A DNA stretch of 64,000 bases from Arachnopeziza araneosa. Lineage: Eukaryota; Ascomycota; Leotiomycetes; Helotiales; Arachnopezizaceae. Of the stretch, positions 35,544 through 47,073 are shown in pieces. Under the pieces are notes generated by a model. The model searched no databases, was not told the DNA's origin, and saw only the letters and a list, made by a program, of their open reading frames with translations. A program made the position numbers and the translations under genes. The stretch spans positions 124,001-188,000 of the forward strand of contig QYAI01000061.1 of the NCBI GenBank assembly GCA_003988855.1. The letters run 5' to 3'. Position 1 is the stretch's first letter; the number at the start of each line of letters is the position of its first letter.

Positions 35544-37648
35544 GCTGGGGAGGTTTGTGTGAAGATTCTGGGTTGGATGAAGAGTTCCTTGTGCTGCATG
35601 TCTTTGCAGCAGTGGGATGTCTGCATATATAGAGTCGCGGTATATGAGTTGTCAGTAGTCGTGTGAGTATGTGTGAGATAAGGCATGTGAAGATGCTTTA
35701 TCTAAGCGTAGTCCCTGCATATGCAAGGTGCATGAATGGGGGCCTCCGTCTGACTGAACCCTCAAGATAAGGAACCAAAGAGAGTCCAGCATGACCAAAG
35801 GCATTAGCGAGGGAGAGGTTCTTTGGAGAGCGCTGATACATGTTTGCTAACACACCCTCTCAAATGCATCAATCATCTGCGTTGCGCACGCGGCGTACTG
35901 ACCATGACAACCAACACCTTGCATCACGCCCGGCCAGAGAAAGCCTGCAGGACCAATATTATCAAGTCTAGCTCTGTCAGAATGGCGTCGCCGTAGAAGG
36001 GTGTTTTTAAATTCATTCTTATTGTAGTCTTTTCACATCTTGGCTGTCTCTTTATGCCTTCGCTAAGATTTCTAACCTAGACAAGTTAAATGCAACGGAA
36101 TATCTGTGAACTTGAACTCAAGATGAGCTCAGATCCCAAGGTTGACTTGTGGCTTGAAATTCTCGATGTACTTGAAGCTGGACACTAGGTGTGACTTGTG
36201 ACTTTCGCTGCTGGAGGTTCACCTAGCTAAGGTACCGGCTGTGTCAAAGTTCTTCGTTTCCTCATATTACCCTACTCCTGGTGGTTGCGTTTTCTATAAC
36301 AATAAAGGAAAACTAAGATGCTGGCTCGTTTCACACACATACTATGCCGAATTTTCCAATATCAGTTACAGCCGCTCGTTCGATTTCATTTTTGCACGCT
36401 AGCTTAAATTTCCTTACTTCGTGTTCGAGTGCTACCTTCTTTTCTTGTTCTATTCCCTCTTTCAATCTAGAATAGCAAGTGAAGTAGGTCTTTTCGTTTT
36501 ACCGAGGATTATCTATGGAAATCTGGGTCTTTGAAATTTTTGGGGTTTATTCTTGTTGAAGGGATTGATTGTAGTCGGGAAGTTCAGGGCTACGCAAGGT
36601 TACGGTGAGCTGTCGTGGTTTGGAAGAAGTTTGAGTGTTGGCGATACATTCCTCCCTTAATCAGCTTGTCGATTCAGTGTTCTAAATTGCTTGGTGATAA
36701 AAATTGGGAGAAATGGCTATCATCTCCCATTTCTAATACAGCGCGGAAACGATTATTGAAGAAAAGCATAACTGAGCACTATGCTGATTACACACAGCAT
36801 GAGGAGAGAAATGTAGAAAAAGAATATATTGCTTACAGTTGATTGATGGCTCTGCCGGACTTGTATGCTAGATAGAGTCGTGCACTATCAAACACGCCGC
36901 TCTAACTGTAGGCATTTAGTAGGGTCCAACTAGTCTACGCTCCCAGACCTGTCTCGCGATTCGCCCCATCGAGGAGCAGCCCGATCATTCTGCGTAATTG
37001 TATTTACTTTTGCGCCGCTTCAATGTTTAGACTAAGAATATTGCTCTTCTGCCTAAGAACTGGTCAGCCAACGAACATTGGGCCTGCTGCTCTACTACTG
37101 CAGATCTCTTCAGACGTCTCCATATTCGAGCCCGCCTTGGATGTTGTTCATATTCCGCGTCGACGAGAAGACCATTATGAAGTCAAGGGATTTTGGATCT
37201 AGATAGTCGGTCGATCTTCTGCTCGAGAGCTGCATGCGGAATCGGTCGAGAGAGGTTCCGGTTCCTTCAAGCAGAGGGATGTGTTACTTTCGAAGTATTG
37301 TAGCCGCCATACAGGGTTGCTGCTTCATCCCAACTCAAGCCATGCAGCTGAATGCTACGTCGAAATTGGCACGCACCGATGTTGTGCGCCCTTCAGCCTA
37401 TAGCTGCATTTGCGATCCAAAAGCGGTACCAAATCTGCCGTCATAAGCGCTGGGAAGCGCTGAGATCGACAGCGGCTAACCTTATCTTGCCCCCATGATT
37501 TTTCCAATCAGCAAAAGTTGTTCATGCGACCCTATCATTCCCCTACCAACGACCTCACAACATTACTGGATCTCAACCTCACTTGACAGATTCTCATCTC
37601 ATGCTCCTCCTTCCTGCTTCTGCATCCTTTTTTTGTTTCTGAGAGAAA
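35544..37648. other. Intergenic, no gene seen
   Basis: About 2.1 kb holding the upstream regions of two divergent genes, the small tail-anchored protein and the PQ-loop transporter. A 75-codon frame at 36615-36842 (+) shows no family signature. Confidence 0.45.
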
Positions 37649-38789
37649 ATGTTGGGCTCTTTGATGATGAGCTTATCAGAAGCTCTGACAGCCCAAGAAG
37701 CCTTATCTGGGATATTTGGAAGCATCAGTTTGGCTACTTGGATATTCCTCCTAGTATGTGATATTTGAGGCTCGGCTCTGAACTAGTGCTAATGAATTGT
37801 CAACAGGTACCTCAGCTTATTTTGAACTATAAGACCCAAAGTGCTGATGGCATCTCCCTTGCTTTCCTTGGCGTATGGCTGATTGGGGATATTACAAACC
37901 TCTCTGGTTAGTGCGACGTCGTCTTGTCTCTACAGCGCTTCTTGTGAGGTTATGAAAGTTCACATCTCTCTTACACGCCTCATCACTTGTTTCATCACTT
38001 CGTCTTCTCACTCAGCATCTGTCGTCACGTGCACAAGTTGACCATATCTCAGGAGCAATTTGGGCAAATCTAGTGCCTACTGTCATTGCCCTTGCAATAT
38101 ATTTCTGCATTGCTGATTTCGTTCTCATTGGCCAATGTCTATTTTATAATCATATAAATTCTCATACTCCTCCACCACCGAGACAAAATTCTACAGCAAC
38201 CGAGGATGAGCCTCTCCTCACTCGTCGCCGATCATCTGATACTCTGGGCCTTCCTGGATCGCACCGGCGCCGCTCTTCGGCCCGCTCCGGACGACTAGAT
38301 ACTTTGACGAAGATCATCGAAGAGGGTGAAGATGAAGGAAACCCCTGGTTGAGAAATAGTCTCAGTATTCTTGGGGTGATCGCTGTTGGAACAGCTGGGT
38401 GGGCAATTGCGTGGAGGAGCGGCGTCTGGATCCCCACCCCTGAAGACGCTGATTCTATTGACCCTTCGATCGCGCAAACTGCTCTTGGTGCAAAGATATT
38501 GGGCTATGTCAGTGCAGTGTGCTATCTTGGCGCAAGAATACCTCAAATCATCAAGAACTACCGTGACAAGTCCTGTGAAGGTCTCGCTCTCCTCTTTTTC
38601 TTGCTGAGTCTGATGGGGAATGCAACGTATGGAGCAAGCATTCTCTGTCATAGCGTGGAAAAGAACTACCTAAACACGAATTTGCCGTGGTTGATTGGTA
38701 GTTTAGGCACCATGGTTGAAGATGCCATTATCTTTGTACAGTTTCGGGTGTATAGTAAGAGTGCTAAATCGAGTCAGGCTGTTGCGTAA
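37649..38789 (+). CDS. PQ-loop repeat transporter, YPQ/PQLC2-like vacuolar cationic amino-acid exporter, 313 aa
   Basis: This is predicted to export cationic amino acids from the vacuole or lysosome, as yeast Ypq1-3 and human PQLC2 do. Exons are 37649-37753, 37807-37906 and 38053-38789. The introns GTATGT/CAACAG and GTTAGT/CTCAG (146 nt) keep the frame. The first PQ-loop reads LVPQLILNYKTQSADGISLAFLGVWLIGD and the second ARIPQIIKNYRDKSCEGLALLFFLLSLMGN, each with the Pro-Gln pair. Seven spans are consistent with the hydropathy. The loop between the two repeats carries DEPLLTRRRSS, an acidic-dileucine-like sorting motif (EPLL) used for vacuolar targeting, followed by a Ser/Arg-rich stretch. Length and layout match the family well. 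Confidence 0.9.
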
Positions 38790-39634
38790 TTGTAGGTTGG
38801 GCGTGTGAGCGCCAAGCTGAGCTAAGTTATAATAATTCTAGGCTACGCGTGTAAGATGGATCGGATTTGCATGGCATGGAAGGAGAGGCAACTGCAGATG
38901 GGATTTGTACATGCGGGTTTGATTTATGCTTGAAATCATAGGCGTTAATCTGATAATGCGTGGGTTGACCTTAGTTCTCATTCATTTGCTCTTTGAAGGA
39001 CCGCGGTTGTTTGCTTGCTGGCCAATGGCTTCACTAATAATATATAATTAATGGTAGGAGAACTAGGACATAGGTAGTAAGATAGTGTCTGAACCGTGTG
39101 TTCTTACTTAAAACCAACCACTTAAGATATTTTTTAGGTAAGGCAACATCATACTACCTGGTTGACAGCAGATATATATACCTGACCGTCAATTACAAGC
39201 CATCCTCGAAGGGATTACATTTGTCGGTTGACATCATCAACTGCTCGACGGGCAGACTAGGTGCGGATATCACGTAGTATGCTCGTTGTCGAATGGTATT
39301 GATTTCAGTGTAGAAGGAAGATAAAAGCTGTAGCCGAACACGTGACTATTATTCCAACAACATTGTTACCGGCTCCAAAAAATTTCTTCTCTCTCAATAC
39401 CTGTTTTGCTTCTAACTCCTCTTTTGTGAGCCTCAGATTGAACTTTCTCACATTTACCGAAGTATCACCATCACAAATACCTGAGTTGATTGTACCTGTC
39501 CCTCGTGATCATGAGAGCTCGCTAAAGTTGCGTTTGGGTTCTTACCTTAACCACCTCTTCATCTTTAGCGCGTCTTCCAACAAACACTTCCTTCACGCAA
39601 AATCAAAACTATTGCTTCTGTGATAACAGCAGCT
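38790..39634. other. Intergenic, no gene seen
   Basis: AT-rich, with poly-A/T runs and TATATATA near 39173-39180. It holds the PQ-loop gene 3' end and the upstream region of the next gene. Confidence 0.45.
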
Positions 39635-40772
39635 ATGGATGATATCAACTCGGAGGACCTGGAGCAAAGCTTGAAGACCCTCAATGCCCTCATTGGGATG
39701 GGTGCATTTATATCTTTGAACGGGCTCGCTGCTAATGTTCGCGGATCTGTAGAAGACGGGAAAAGCAGAAATGAGCAAAGCTTTCGATTCGGCGTCACTC
39801 AAAATTCACTCTGATGCCCATGTTTCTCTTACGGCATCAGAAGTGAAGTCCATTTTGGTCATCGTTACTTCTTCCCAGCTACTTCTTGACGAGAGTTTTT
39901 CCAACACAGTAGCTAAGGAACACCGTGAGCTGCTAAACAAAGCCTTGAAGGTTACCGTGCGAGCTAAAGCGTATGATTTTCTTAAAAGAGAGGTAGATCA
40001 ACTCACGGATATGCTGTCTAGAAGCCAGAAAGCATACGGTTCAAGAACAGGCGGGGACAGGTTTAGTACAGCCTATATGACTGCCAGAGCAACAAACAGC
40101 TTGAAAACAAACCAGAATAGCAAAGAAACGACCTCTCAGCGTCTAGAGAATGGGACGTTCGGACCGAGGCATGAGATCAAACCCATCAAGGAGCATCTCG
40201 ATTATTGGATTTCTGGCTTTTTACACAACTCGAAGCAGATCGGAGAAAGAACTCTCCATCCACTAGATCAAGAGATCGATTGGTCTCAAGATTACAGTGT
40301 AGGAATCCGCTTTACTGATATTGGAAGCGTCGTTGTTCCGACTGAAGCAACCAAAGAGGCAGTGGAGGGATTAGCTAAACAATTCTTCTTTCTAATCTTT
40401 ATGACAGGCGAAAAGCTGGGATCATGTTATACCTGCAGGGGAAGCTTGCAACTAACACCTTCTGAGACATGTGCTCTCTTGGAAATGACTAGACGCTATG
40501 CAGTTTCGGTGCCTCGATTCCTCACAACCGGAACCCCTTTGGCGCTCTATCTTAGGATCAAAGACCAAGTATCAAACCAACAGGGTGTCCAGCTAGTTGA
40601 ATCTGACTGTGAAACTTCGTGTCGGATCTGGAGGGCAATGCCAAAGCTATTAACTAATGACCTACACCGTAATATCAGCTCTGATTCTGACTTGGAGCCA
40701 ATTGTTCCTAATGGTAATGAATATCAGCTCTATCACTCTTTAGATCTTTGTTCTTCTGGGCAGCTTAAGTGA
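39635..40772 (+). CDS. Unrecognised protein in two overlapping frames (59-codon leader frame plus 333-aa frame)
   Basis: I do not recognise this gene. The main frame starts at ATG 39771 and runs to 40772 (333 aa), with no signal peptide or membrane span. It contains a helical N-terminal half (EVKSILVIVTSSQLLLDESF, AKEHRELLNKALK, FLKREVDQLTDMLSRSQKAYG) and a C-terminal half of mixed character (LDYWISGFLHNSKQ, IRFTDIGSVVVPTEATKEA, LAKQFFFLIFMTGEKLGSCYTCRGSL). Just upstream, ATG 39635 opens MDDINSEDLEQSLKTLNALIGMGAF in another frame and ends at 39814, overlapping the main frame by 44 nt. The leader also looks coding. It may be the true N-terminus separated by a frameshift or an unseen intron, or an overlapping upstream frame. 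The coiled-coil gene 230 bp downstream has the same orientation. Confidence 0.5.
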
Positions 40773-41005
40773 CGCACTCTTGCAAGACACCTTTCTAGAG
40801 GTGTTGATTATTAATTCCCAAAACACAACAAAACAAAAACAAGGAGGCATCTCCGAATAACAGATCAAATGCCGTAATCCACAGAGGAGAGTATTTCAAG
40901 GAACTATCTGTGTCTATTTCACAGCATTGGATCCGTTGCTAATAGTTTGTGTAAAGTAAATGTGAAGAATGTAACAAATATTTCATTTCTTTGAAGCACA
41001 ATGTT

Positions 41006-41842
41006 ATGACTATCCATCGGAAAGCCACCTCAATTCTTGAAACTCACTTTCCAGATTGCCACTTGGAAGACAAGAGTCCATCTTATACTACAATTAAGAA
41101 GCTTGACATTATAGCCGATGTGATCAATCGATTTCAAAAGGACCGAGAGCTTGAAACGAAACAGGCCTTGTTATATCTAAAGAACACCGAGATTGAGAGA
41201 GTGGCTGCAAAGCAAAGAGCACATAAATTGGATGATGAGCTTGGCAAGACTCTAGAATTGGTAAAGGATTTGCGAAAGAGTCTGATTGATGACCATCAAA
41301 AAGCCGAAATTGACCTTCGTATTGAGAAGGAATCATACCTTCGACTTAGAGAAGAGCGCTCTAAAAGTACTACAAAACTTGAGAACGAAGTTGATGAAGC
41401 TAGAACTGAGCTTGAGAATCTCAAGATTAAGGCCAAATATTACAAAGGCACTGTCTATGCGAAGGTGCAAAAGCTGAAGGACGAGATTTGTTCATGGCAG
41501 AGAAAACTAGATGCGGAAAAATCAAGCAAGGCAACACTGCAGTTGGATATCAACACATATGAGGAGATTATAAAAGGGGCACGCGAAGAGAATGAGAATT
41601 TGCGTGAAAATAACGTCCAACTCAGCAAACATGAGCAGATGCATCGGAACCAGCTTGCCGTTCTTCAATCAAATAGATCAAACCTGGAAACTGAGAGAGG
41701 AATTCAAGAGCGAGCTGTGCGAGAGGCTAGGAAACAGGAGCAGCAGAAGTTTCACGAGATCATCGCGCAGAAGGACAAAAAGATATCCGCCCTTAAGGAC
41801 GATTTATGTGCCGCTAATAGTGATTTGCTTCATGAGAATTGA
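41006..41842 (+). CDS. Coiled-coil protein, 278 aa, possibly truncated by a nonsense codon
   Basis: I do not recognise a named family. From ATG 41006 (MTIHRKATSILETHF) there is a short opening, then an almost continuous coiled coil from about residue 40 to the end, rich in Glu, Lys, Leu and Arg (ELETKQALLYLKNTEIERVAAKQRAH; KLENEVDEARTELENLKIKAKYYK). The frame stops with TGA at 41840-41842. The same frame then continues for 25 more codons in similar style (ALKAAELEAGKLVR) to the next stop at 41918-41920, and that segment contains a GTTAGT donor-like site. This suggests the stop may be a recent nonsense change. The upstream 230 bp are A-rich and pyrimidine-poor, like a fungal 5' leader (ACAACAAAACAAAAACAAGG at 40824-40843). 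Confidence 0.6.
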   Translation: MTIHRKATSILETHFPDCHLEDKSPSYTTIKKLDIIADVINRFQKDRELETKQALLYLKNTEIERVAAKQRAHKLDDELGKTLELVKDLRKSLIDDHQKAEIDLRIEKESYLRLREERSKSTTKLENEVDEARTELENLKIKAKYYKGTVYAKVQKLKDEICSWQRKLDAEKSSKATLQLDINTYEEIIKGAREENENLRENNVQLSKHEQMHRNQLAVLQSNRSNLETERGIQERAVREARKQEQQKFHEIIAQKDKKISALKDDLCAANSDLLHEN

Positions 41843-42630
41843 GCTTTGAAGGCAGCGGAATTGGAAGCTGGGAAGCTAGTACGGGTTAGTTTCGAGAATA
41901 TTTCTCTGTGGCAGAGTTGATGTCGTCGTTGAATACGTTCAAGTTACAAAGGCTGGTACTTAGGGCCGCGAGCTCGATTTAGCTTGCTTCTGTCCGTTCT
42001 CATGATGGTTTATTCTCAGCAGAGAACTTGTATTAGTATACGATACTATACCATGGTGGCTAAGAATAAGATCGATGTGCTGTAGGATGAACAGTCCATT
42101 TGATTTCAAGGTTCTCTTTTTTAGGTAAGCGAGTTACGGCGATCGAAGGTAGTCATCTTGTGTCTTATCCTTTCTACTATCATCTGCTGTTCAGCCTTCC
42201 CTTAGTGCGAAAAGAAAAAGCATGAGTGCACTCCTTTCATTTGATATCTGGAACACTCCATGCGATCACTTGGTACAATCAAATGATGACGACTCCCTCG
42301 AATTGAGCGGCCATACTTTATGTCAAAGGCCAAGATAAGAAGTGTGTTAATGAGGTCGAGTAAAGCGACCAATAAAAGCATGCACGCCCCCTTTCTAACT
42401 TGGCGGATATGGGATGGTTAGCGGCGTCCTCCTGAATTAGCCCAGGACCCTCACAAGCTTAATTTCATCACTGTGAATCCTCGGAAAACATCACCACTGA
42501 TTTTCTTTACACATTGTCGCTCCTTAACAAAACGAGGGACAATCGTACTCACTCATTTGTACGAACCTCATCCATTCATTCTATTCATTTGACGGTTGAT
42601 ACCCCTGTTTCTGTTTCAACGAAACCAAAT
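41843..42630. other. Intergenic, no gene seen
   Basis: It holds the end of the coiled-coil gene and the promoter of the GH17 gene. ACCAATAAAAGC near 42369 is a plausible CCAAT/TATA-like element about 260 bp upstream of the GH17 start. A CT-rich leader precedes ATG 42631. Confidence 0.45.
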
Positions 42631-43594
42631 ATGCAACTCCTCCCTCTCCTTCTCGCAGCGGCGCCTGTTCTCGTCGCCGCAAGGGGAAATCTCGGCTTCG
42701 CACTCGGTGACAAGAAGTCGGACGGGACGTGCAAGTTCCAGGCGGATTATGCAGCGGATTTCCACGCCTTGAGCGGACTGAGTAAATTGGTGAGGATATA
42801 CGCCGCGAGCGATTGCAATACCGCGCAGGAGATTCTGCCGGCTGCGAAGGCGGCTGGTGCTCAAGTCATTCTTGGGATTTGGTATGTGTTGCTATTTTAA
42901 ATACTGAGAAATTCTGCGCGTGGGAAAGAGACTGATATACGACAGGCCCGATACTGATGAGAGCTTTGCCGCAGATAAAGCTGCTGTAGTGGAATGGGTG
43001 CCGCAGTACACTTCTCAAGTCTACGCCGTGACTGTTGGTTCAGAAACCCTCTATCGTGGCAATTTCACAGGTGCCACTCTCCTCGAGAAGCTTCTGGATG
43101 TTAAGAGCGCGTTAAATGGGTCAGTTAAGGTCGGAACGGCAGATTCATGGAACAAGTTCCAGGATGGAACAGCGGATCCTCTGATCAAAGGAGGAGCGGA
43201 TATTCTCCTCACAAACGCTTTCTCATACTGGCAAGGACAGACGATGGCCAATGCGTCAGCTAGTTTCTTCGATGACATTATGCAGGCCTTTGGTCATATC
43301 CAAAGTGTGGCTGGCTCTATCGATAATGCTCCTGAGTTGTGGGTGGGAGAGACTGGTTGGCCTACTGCAGGGAACAATTACGAGAATGCCGTTCCCGGTG
43401 TCTCAGAGGCTCAGACTTTCTGGTCAAATGCTATCTGTGGTATCCTGGATTGGGGTGTCAATGTCTTCTCCTTCGAGGCGTTTGATGAGCCATGGAAGCC
43501 AATCAGTGTCGGTGCAGATGGAAGTGTCGCTGATGAAACTCATTGGGGAGTTTTTAACGCTGATCGAAGCACGAAATACTCTACAACTTGCTAG
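42631..43594 (+). CDS. bgl2: GH17 glucan endo-1,3-beta-glucosidase / glucanosyltransferase, BGL2-type, 299 aa
   Basis: This is a secreted cell-wall enzyme of glycoside hydrolase family 17 that cleaves or transfers beta-1,3-glucan. Exons are 42631-42881 and 42946-43594. The intron GTATGT...CGACAG splits the Trp codon in ILGIW / PDTDES and keeps the frame. Residues 1-17 are a signal peptide (MQLLPLLLAAAPVLVAA). The (beta/alpha)8 start is GNLGFALGDKKSDGTCK. The acid/base Glu lies in AVTVGSETLYRG and the nucleophile Glu in WVGETGWPT. FSFEAFDEPWK near the C-terminus is a further family mark. Length matches Bgl2-like enzymes of about 300 aa without a GPI signal. ATG 42631 is chosen as the first in-frame ATG that gives a signal peptide. 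Confidence 0.93.
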
Positions 43595-43745
43595 ATTATC
43601 TGTATTCTCATCAATTTAGAATCGCAAGAGTGTATCTGTTGGGGTTCTTTAAACTGGTATTGGCTTGGTATTGGGTTATCATTTAGAAATCAGAATTACG
43701 TAATGGGAAATGGGTGAACAAGTCATTACACTGTACAATTACAGC

Positions 43746-45860
43746 TCAAAGCTCAAATCTTTGCATCCAGTTCTTCATCTCCGTACCGGGTCCACTAGGT
43801 TGCCACACAAACATTGCAGTCTGTGTCTTTCTCTCTCGATCGTAAATAGGCATGAAATAAACTCGTTGTATTCTCTGCGTCTCAGCAGGCCATGTTGCCA
43901 CGTCTTCTGTCACAGGTTGAATACACTGCTCCTCTTCAAAGCTAACTACATGTGCGGCGATTGTTGTAAACAGTTTCGTGTTTCGAACTCTCTGTAGATT
44001 GGGTGAGAGGAAAGATAGTAGGACAAGTGCCTTCCGCCGTACAGTGGGTGAGCGAGATTTGATTACGGTAAAATAGAGTGGGTAGGTGACTTCATCTTCG
44101 AACGAGACTTCTCCTAAAGAAGGAAGTGGCGGTTCCGTGCATATGATCTTGTGCGATGGATCTAACACTTGTTCTTGTGAATGAGGAATCACAGAAAGAG
44201 AAGTTACCGCGGCCTCCTCTCCATCTGGTTTGTTGTTTATTATTGTTTCAGCTAAGGATATAACTGATTGGAATCGGTGTGTGAGTAAATCGTAAGTACT
44301 TTGGCTGCCTGCCATGGCCACTGAATTCCAAATGATGGCTATGATGTTCTGAATCCTCAGCATATTGATAGCTCGCATGCTTTGAATAGTTGTTGGAGAT
44401 GAATGTTCGGCTATAAAATGTTCCAGTTGGATGGCCCAGTCCTCGAGATGTAGAGCGAGTTCTTCTCTTAACTTGATTTCCGTCGAAGTGGCATCTTCTA
44501 GGGCTGCAGGGTCGGGAACACGGTGATATGGCTTAAATGAATGAACCAGTAAGGTATGGAGGCGCTCTTTAGCCTCGTGGTAAGAGGAGAAGGGTTTTCC
44601 GAGATATGGAACAAGTCCTGGATTCTTGCTGGGATTGTGGAGCGCGCGAGGAATAGGAAAGAAAGTCCCTAATACAGATAAGCGGTATTGAGAAAATGTC
44701 CAAGCTAGCTGTTGATATATGTTTGGGTCTTCCCTGCAACTAGTGAGCGACGGTCCTGTGTAATTTTTATTCAAGCTAAAGTGCAGAGAAGGACGGGGTC
44801 AAAACAGAACACCTACTCAGAACGAGTTATATCGTTGTCTAACTTGGCATAACGCTTATTGTAGAGCGGTAACAACTTAAGCCCACTATAGAATTGCGTT
44901 AAAGCCGACTCTGGGGACTTTCTTAGAAGTTCTAAGTATACAAATAAGTGGCAGGTGATAAGCGCTATCAAAAAGCTTAGTCTATCATTGGTGAGGCGGC
45001 TGTTGAGTGTATGAATAGCTTTATTGTACTGAGAAAGAGAAAAGAGTTGGTTCATTGGTTTCTGATGCTCCATTTCGCGAAGGTGGTCTTCATGCAAAGC
45101 AGCAATTGCTACCAGAGCGTGCTGGACCGCCTTCTCGGTCGAAGCAATCCGCAAGACCACCCGGTTCCAAAAACTACTAGCGGAGAAGTTTGCTAGATCA
45201 GGAGCTGTCATGTTTATGAAGAAGCTGAATGACCGGTGTTCCATCGATGTCGCAGCAAAGTCGGATAATGAATTTCGCAGGAGGCTAGAAGATGGCGAGG
45301 TTAGGTCTTCTGGATGAGAAATAAGTTGTGTATTGATTGGCTCGGGCGTTGAGGCTTCATTTATAGAGATAGTCTGAGTGTCCGTCGATTCGGCCTCTGA
45401 TTCTTCTTCCTGAGGCAAAGGATGAATATCTGTGGATGCTGGGCTCTCCTCTCGGGAGACGGGACGAACATCTATGAATTCGACATCTGCGGGTTCATTT
45501 TGGCCACTGGGTTGAATATTCTTTGACCTCGCCTCTACGACGTTGTCCGACCCCACAGACGGCAGCGTAAGTCCTGCGCTGCGCTGACTTGGATAGCCAT
45601 CACAAATCCAGCCTCCACTGATGCATTTTGTGCAGGATGGTCTGGTCTCATCGCACTTGATACGCCTGGTTCTGGGGAGACGTCAGCGATGCAAGGAAAC
45701 AGAGCTGGACGAAGCATACTTGCTGGAGCAAAAGATTAGCTCGCTGATTTAGGGAACGGAGAGGACTCTGGACCCACCACGTTATACACCCTGATTTTGA
45801 CTTTGGCCCTTTCCGACGCGGCCTCTTTACTCCCCCAGTGCTTCGGGAGCCTCGAGGCAT
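43746..45860 (-). CDS. Zn2Cys6 transcription factor with a predicted 3-nt micro-exon in the zinc cluster, 642 aa
   Basis: This is a nuclear regulator of the Zn2Cys6 class with the fungal-specific C-terminal domain. Exons are 45860-45778, a 3-nt exon at 45722-45720 (CAA), 45671-44817 and 44733-43746. The two introns around the micro-exon have canonical signals (GTGGGT...GCTAATC...CTCCAG and GTATGC...GCTGACG...CCCCAG). Only this splicing restores GCITCKTRRIKCDETRPSCTKCISGGWIC, that is C-x2-C-x6-C-x6-C-x2-C-x6-C. A low-complexity acidic linker follows (about residues 55-115). A helical regulatory part comes next, with FWNRVVLRIASTEKAVQHALVAIAALHE, NDRLSFLIALITCHLFVYLELL and YSGLKLLPLYNKRY. The C-terminus is ...MKNWMQRFEL. 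The gene is tail-to-tail with the GH17 gene (about 150 bp apart); the target genes are unknown. Confidence 0.87.
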
Positions 45861-47073
45861 TTGTTGGGAGGGAAGGGAGGCCGTCAAGCAGAGGGGAAGT
45901 CAGCTCGGAGAAAGCTTGTTAAGGCGGGAGGAGAGCAGCAATTTATTTATTCAGCTCCCCAACGAGGGGCCGTTCGCGTCTCGATCTAACCATATTTACA
46001 TGCTCGCAAGACGCGAGAGGACTATGTTTCCATTGGATCAATCGTAAAGTCCGTAGGAAGATGTTCTCATCCCGGCAAAATCGACATTTCACGCTTCGCA
46101 CCAAGGCGAAGATGGCGCATCAAACAAGGCTGCATGTGTAGGACAGGGAACCCATCCACGCTGATATCCGAATGACAGGAAGGGATCCATGCCCGTCAGA
46201 GACGGACGCAGCCACCACCTGAGTGAGGTCAGCGTCGAGAAAGGTCGTCGCCTCTGGCTGACCGCGGCGGCGTTGTGGGGAGAGACAACGTCAATAACAT
46301 GATGGGATATATCCGCCGCGATGGACCACAGTGTGGGATTGACAGGTCGGGAAGCTAGAAAACATCGTAGGAACAAACATTCTCATCGACCCAAGACTGT
46401 TTTCTTCAGAGGGAGATGCAGACAAAGAAGCATGGTGTACCCAGATCCACCTCCCTCCTTTACATTCGCTTCCGTACCGACTTCCCTTCCCTTTTCTTCC
46501 CCAAACCCATCCAAATGGACCAACTTCTAGTCCGACTCGGGATAAATCAAGATGAGTAGGTATTCCATCCTCCCACTAAAATGATGCCTCGCAGCAATGG
46601 CCACGGAATTTCATAAGCGAGCATCCCGGTCAAATTGGCTCCACTTAGGGACGTCGCGCAACGTTTTATTTCGTGGGAACAAGTCGAATCCCGAACAACT
46701 TCAACAACTCACACCCCCCTATCCTCCACCAGCTTCTTCTTCTTGCATCCCATCCCAAAGGGTCCAGCAAGCCATCCTCCTTCTTTCTGTATGCCTCAAC
46801 CTTGGCTGGCTTGATCGCATGTCTTTACCTTCTTCGTTGCCTTGTTGCGTTATGTCACTCCTTTAATTCTTGAACGAATAACTTTAATTTTCCTTGTGAG
46901 AGCATCCTTGAACGCGTCGCGACGCCAGCCATATCTGCGTCCTCGCCCATCGAGGACTACCAGATCATTGGGCCTGAGAAGATTTCTAGAGACACAGTAG
47001 CAGACGAATCCGGTTTCGTCTGCACTGGTCTCGTTGTAGTGGGTTGCCGGTCCTTCGGGCGGCACATCAAGAC
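45861..47073. other. Divergent intergenic region with possible upstream exons of the coiled-coil gene
   Basis: It holds the promoters of the Zn2Cys6 gene (-) and of the large gene (+). On the + strand, MDQLLVRLGINQDE starting at 46514 is followed by a GTAGGT donor. A coding-looking frame over about 46910-47024 (PIEDYQIIGPEKISRDTVADESG) ends at a possible donor whose phase fits an acceptor CTCTAG at 47090-47095. These may be 5' exons, but no complete model could be closed. A frame on the opposite strand (46850-47266) overlaps them. Confidence 0.35.

Noticed and set aside
43274..43289. Possible tRNA or other structured RNA genes anywhere in the window
   Set aside because: Reading for B-box-like GGTTCGANTCC and paired arms on both strands gave no credible cloverleaf; a tRNAscan run would be decisive. 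No CRISPR-like array was seen either. The coordinates given are only a placeholder.
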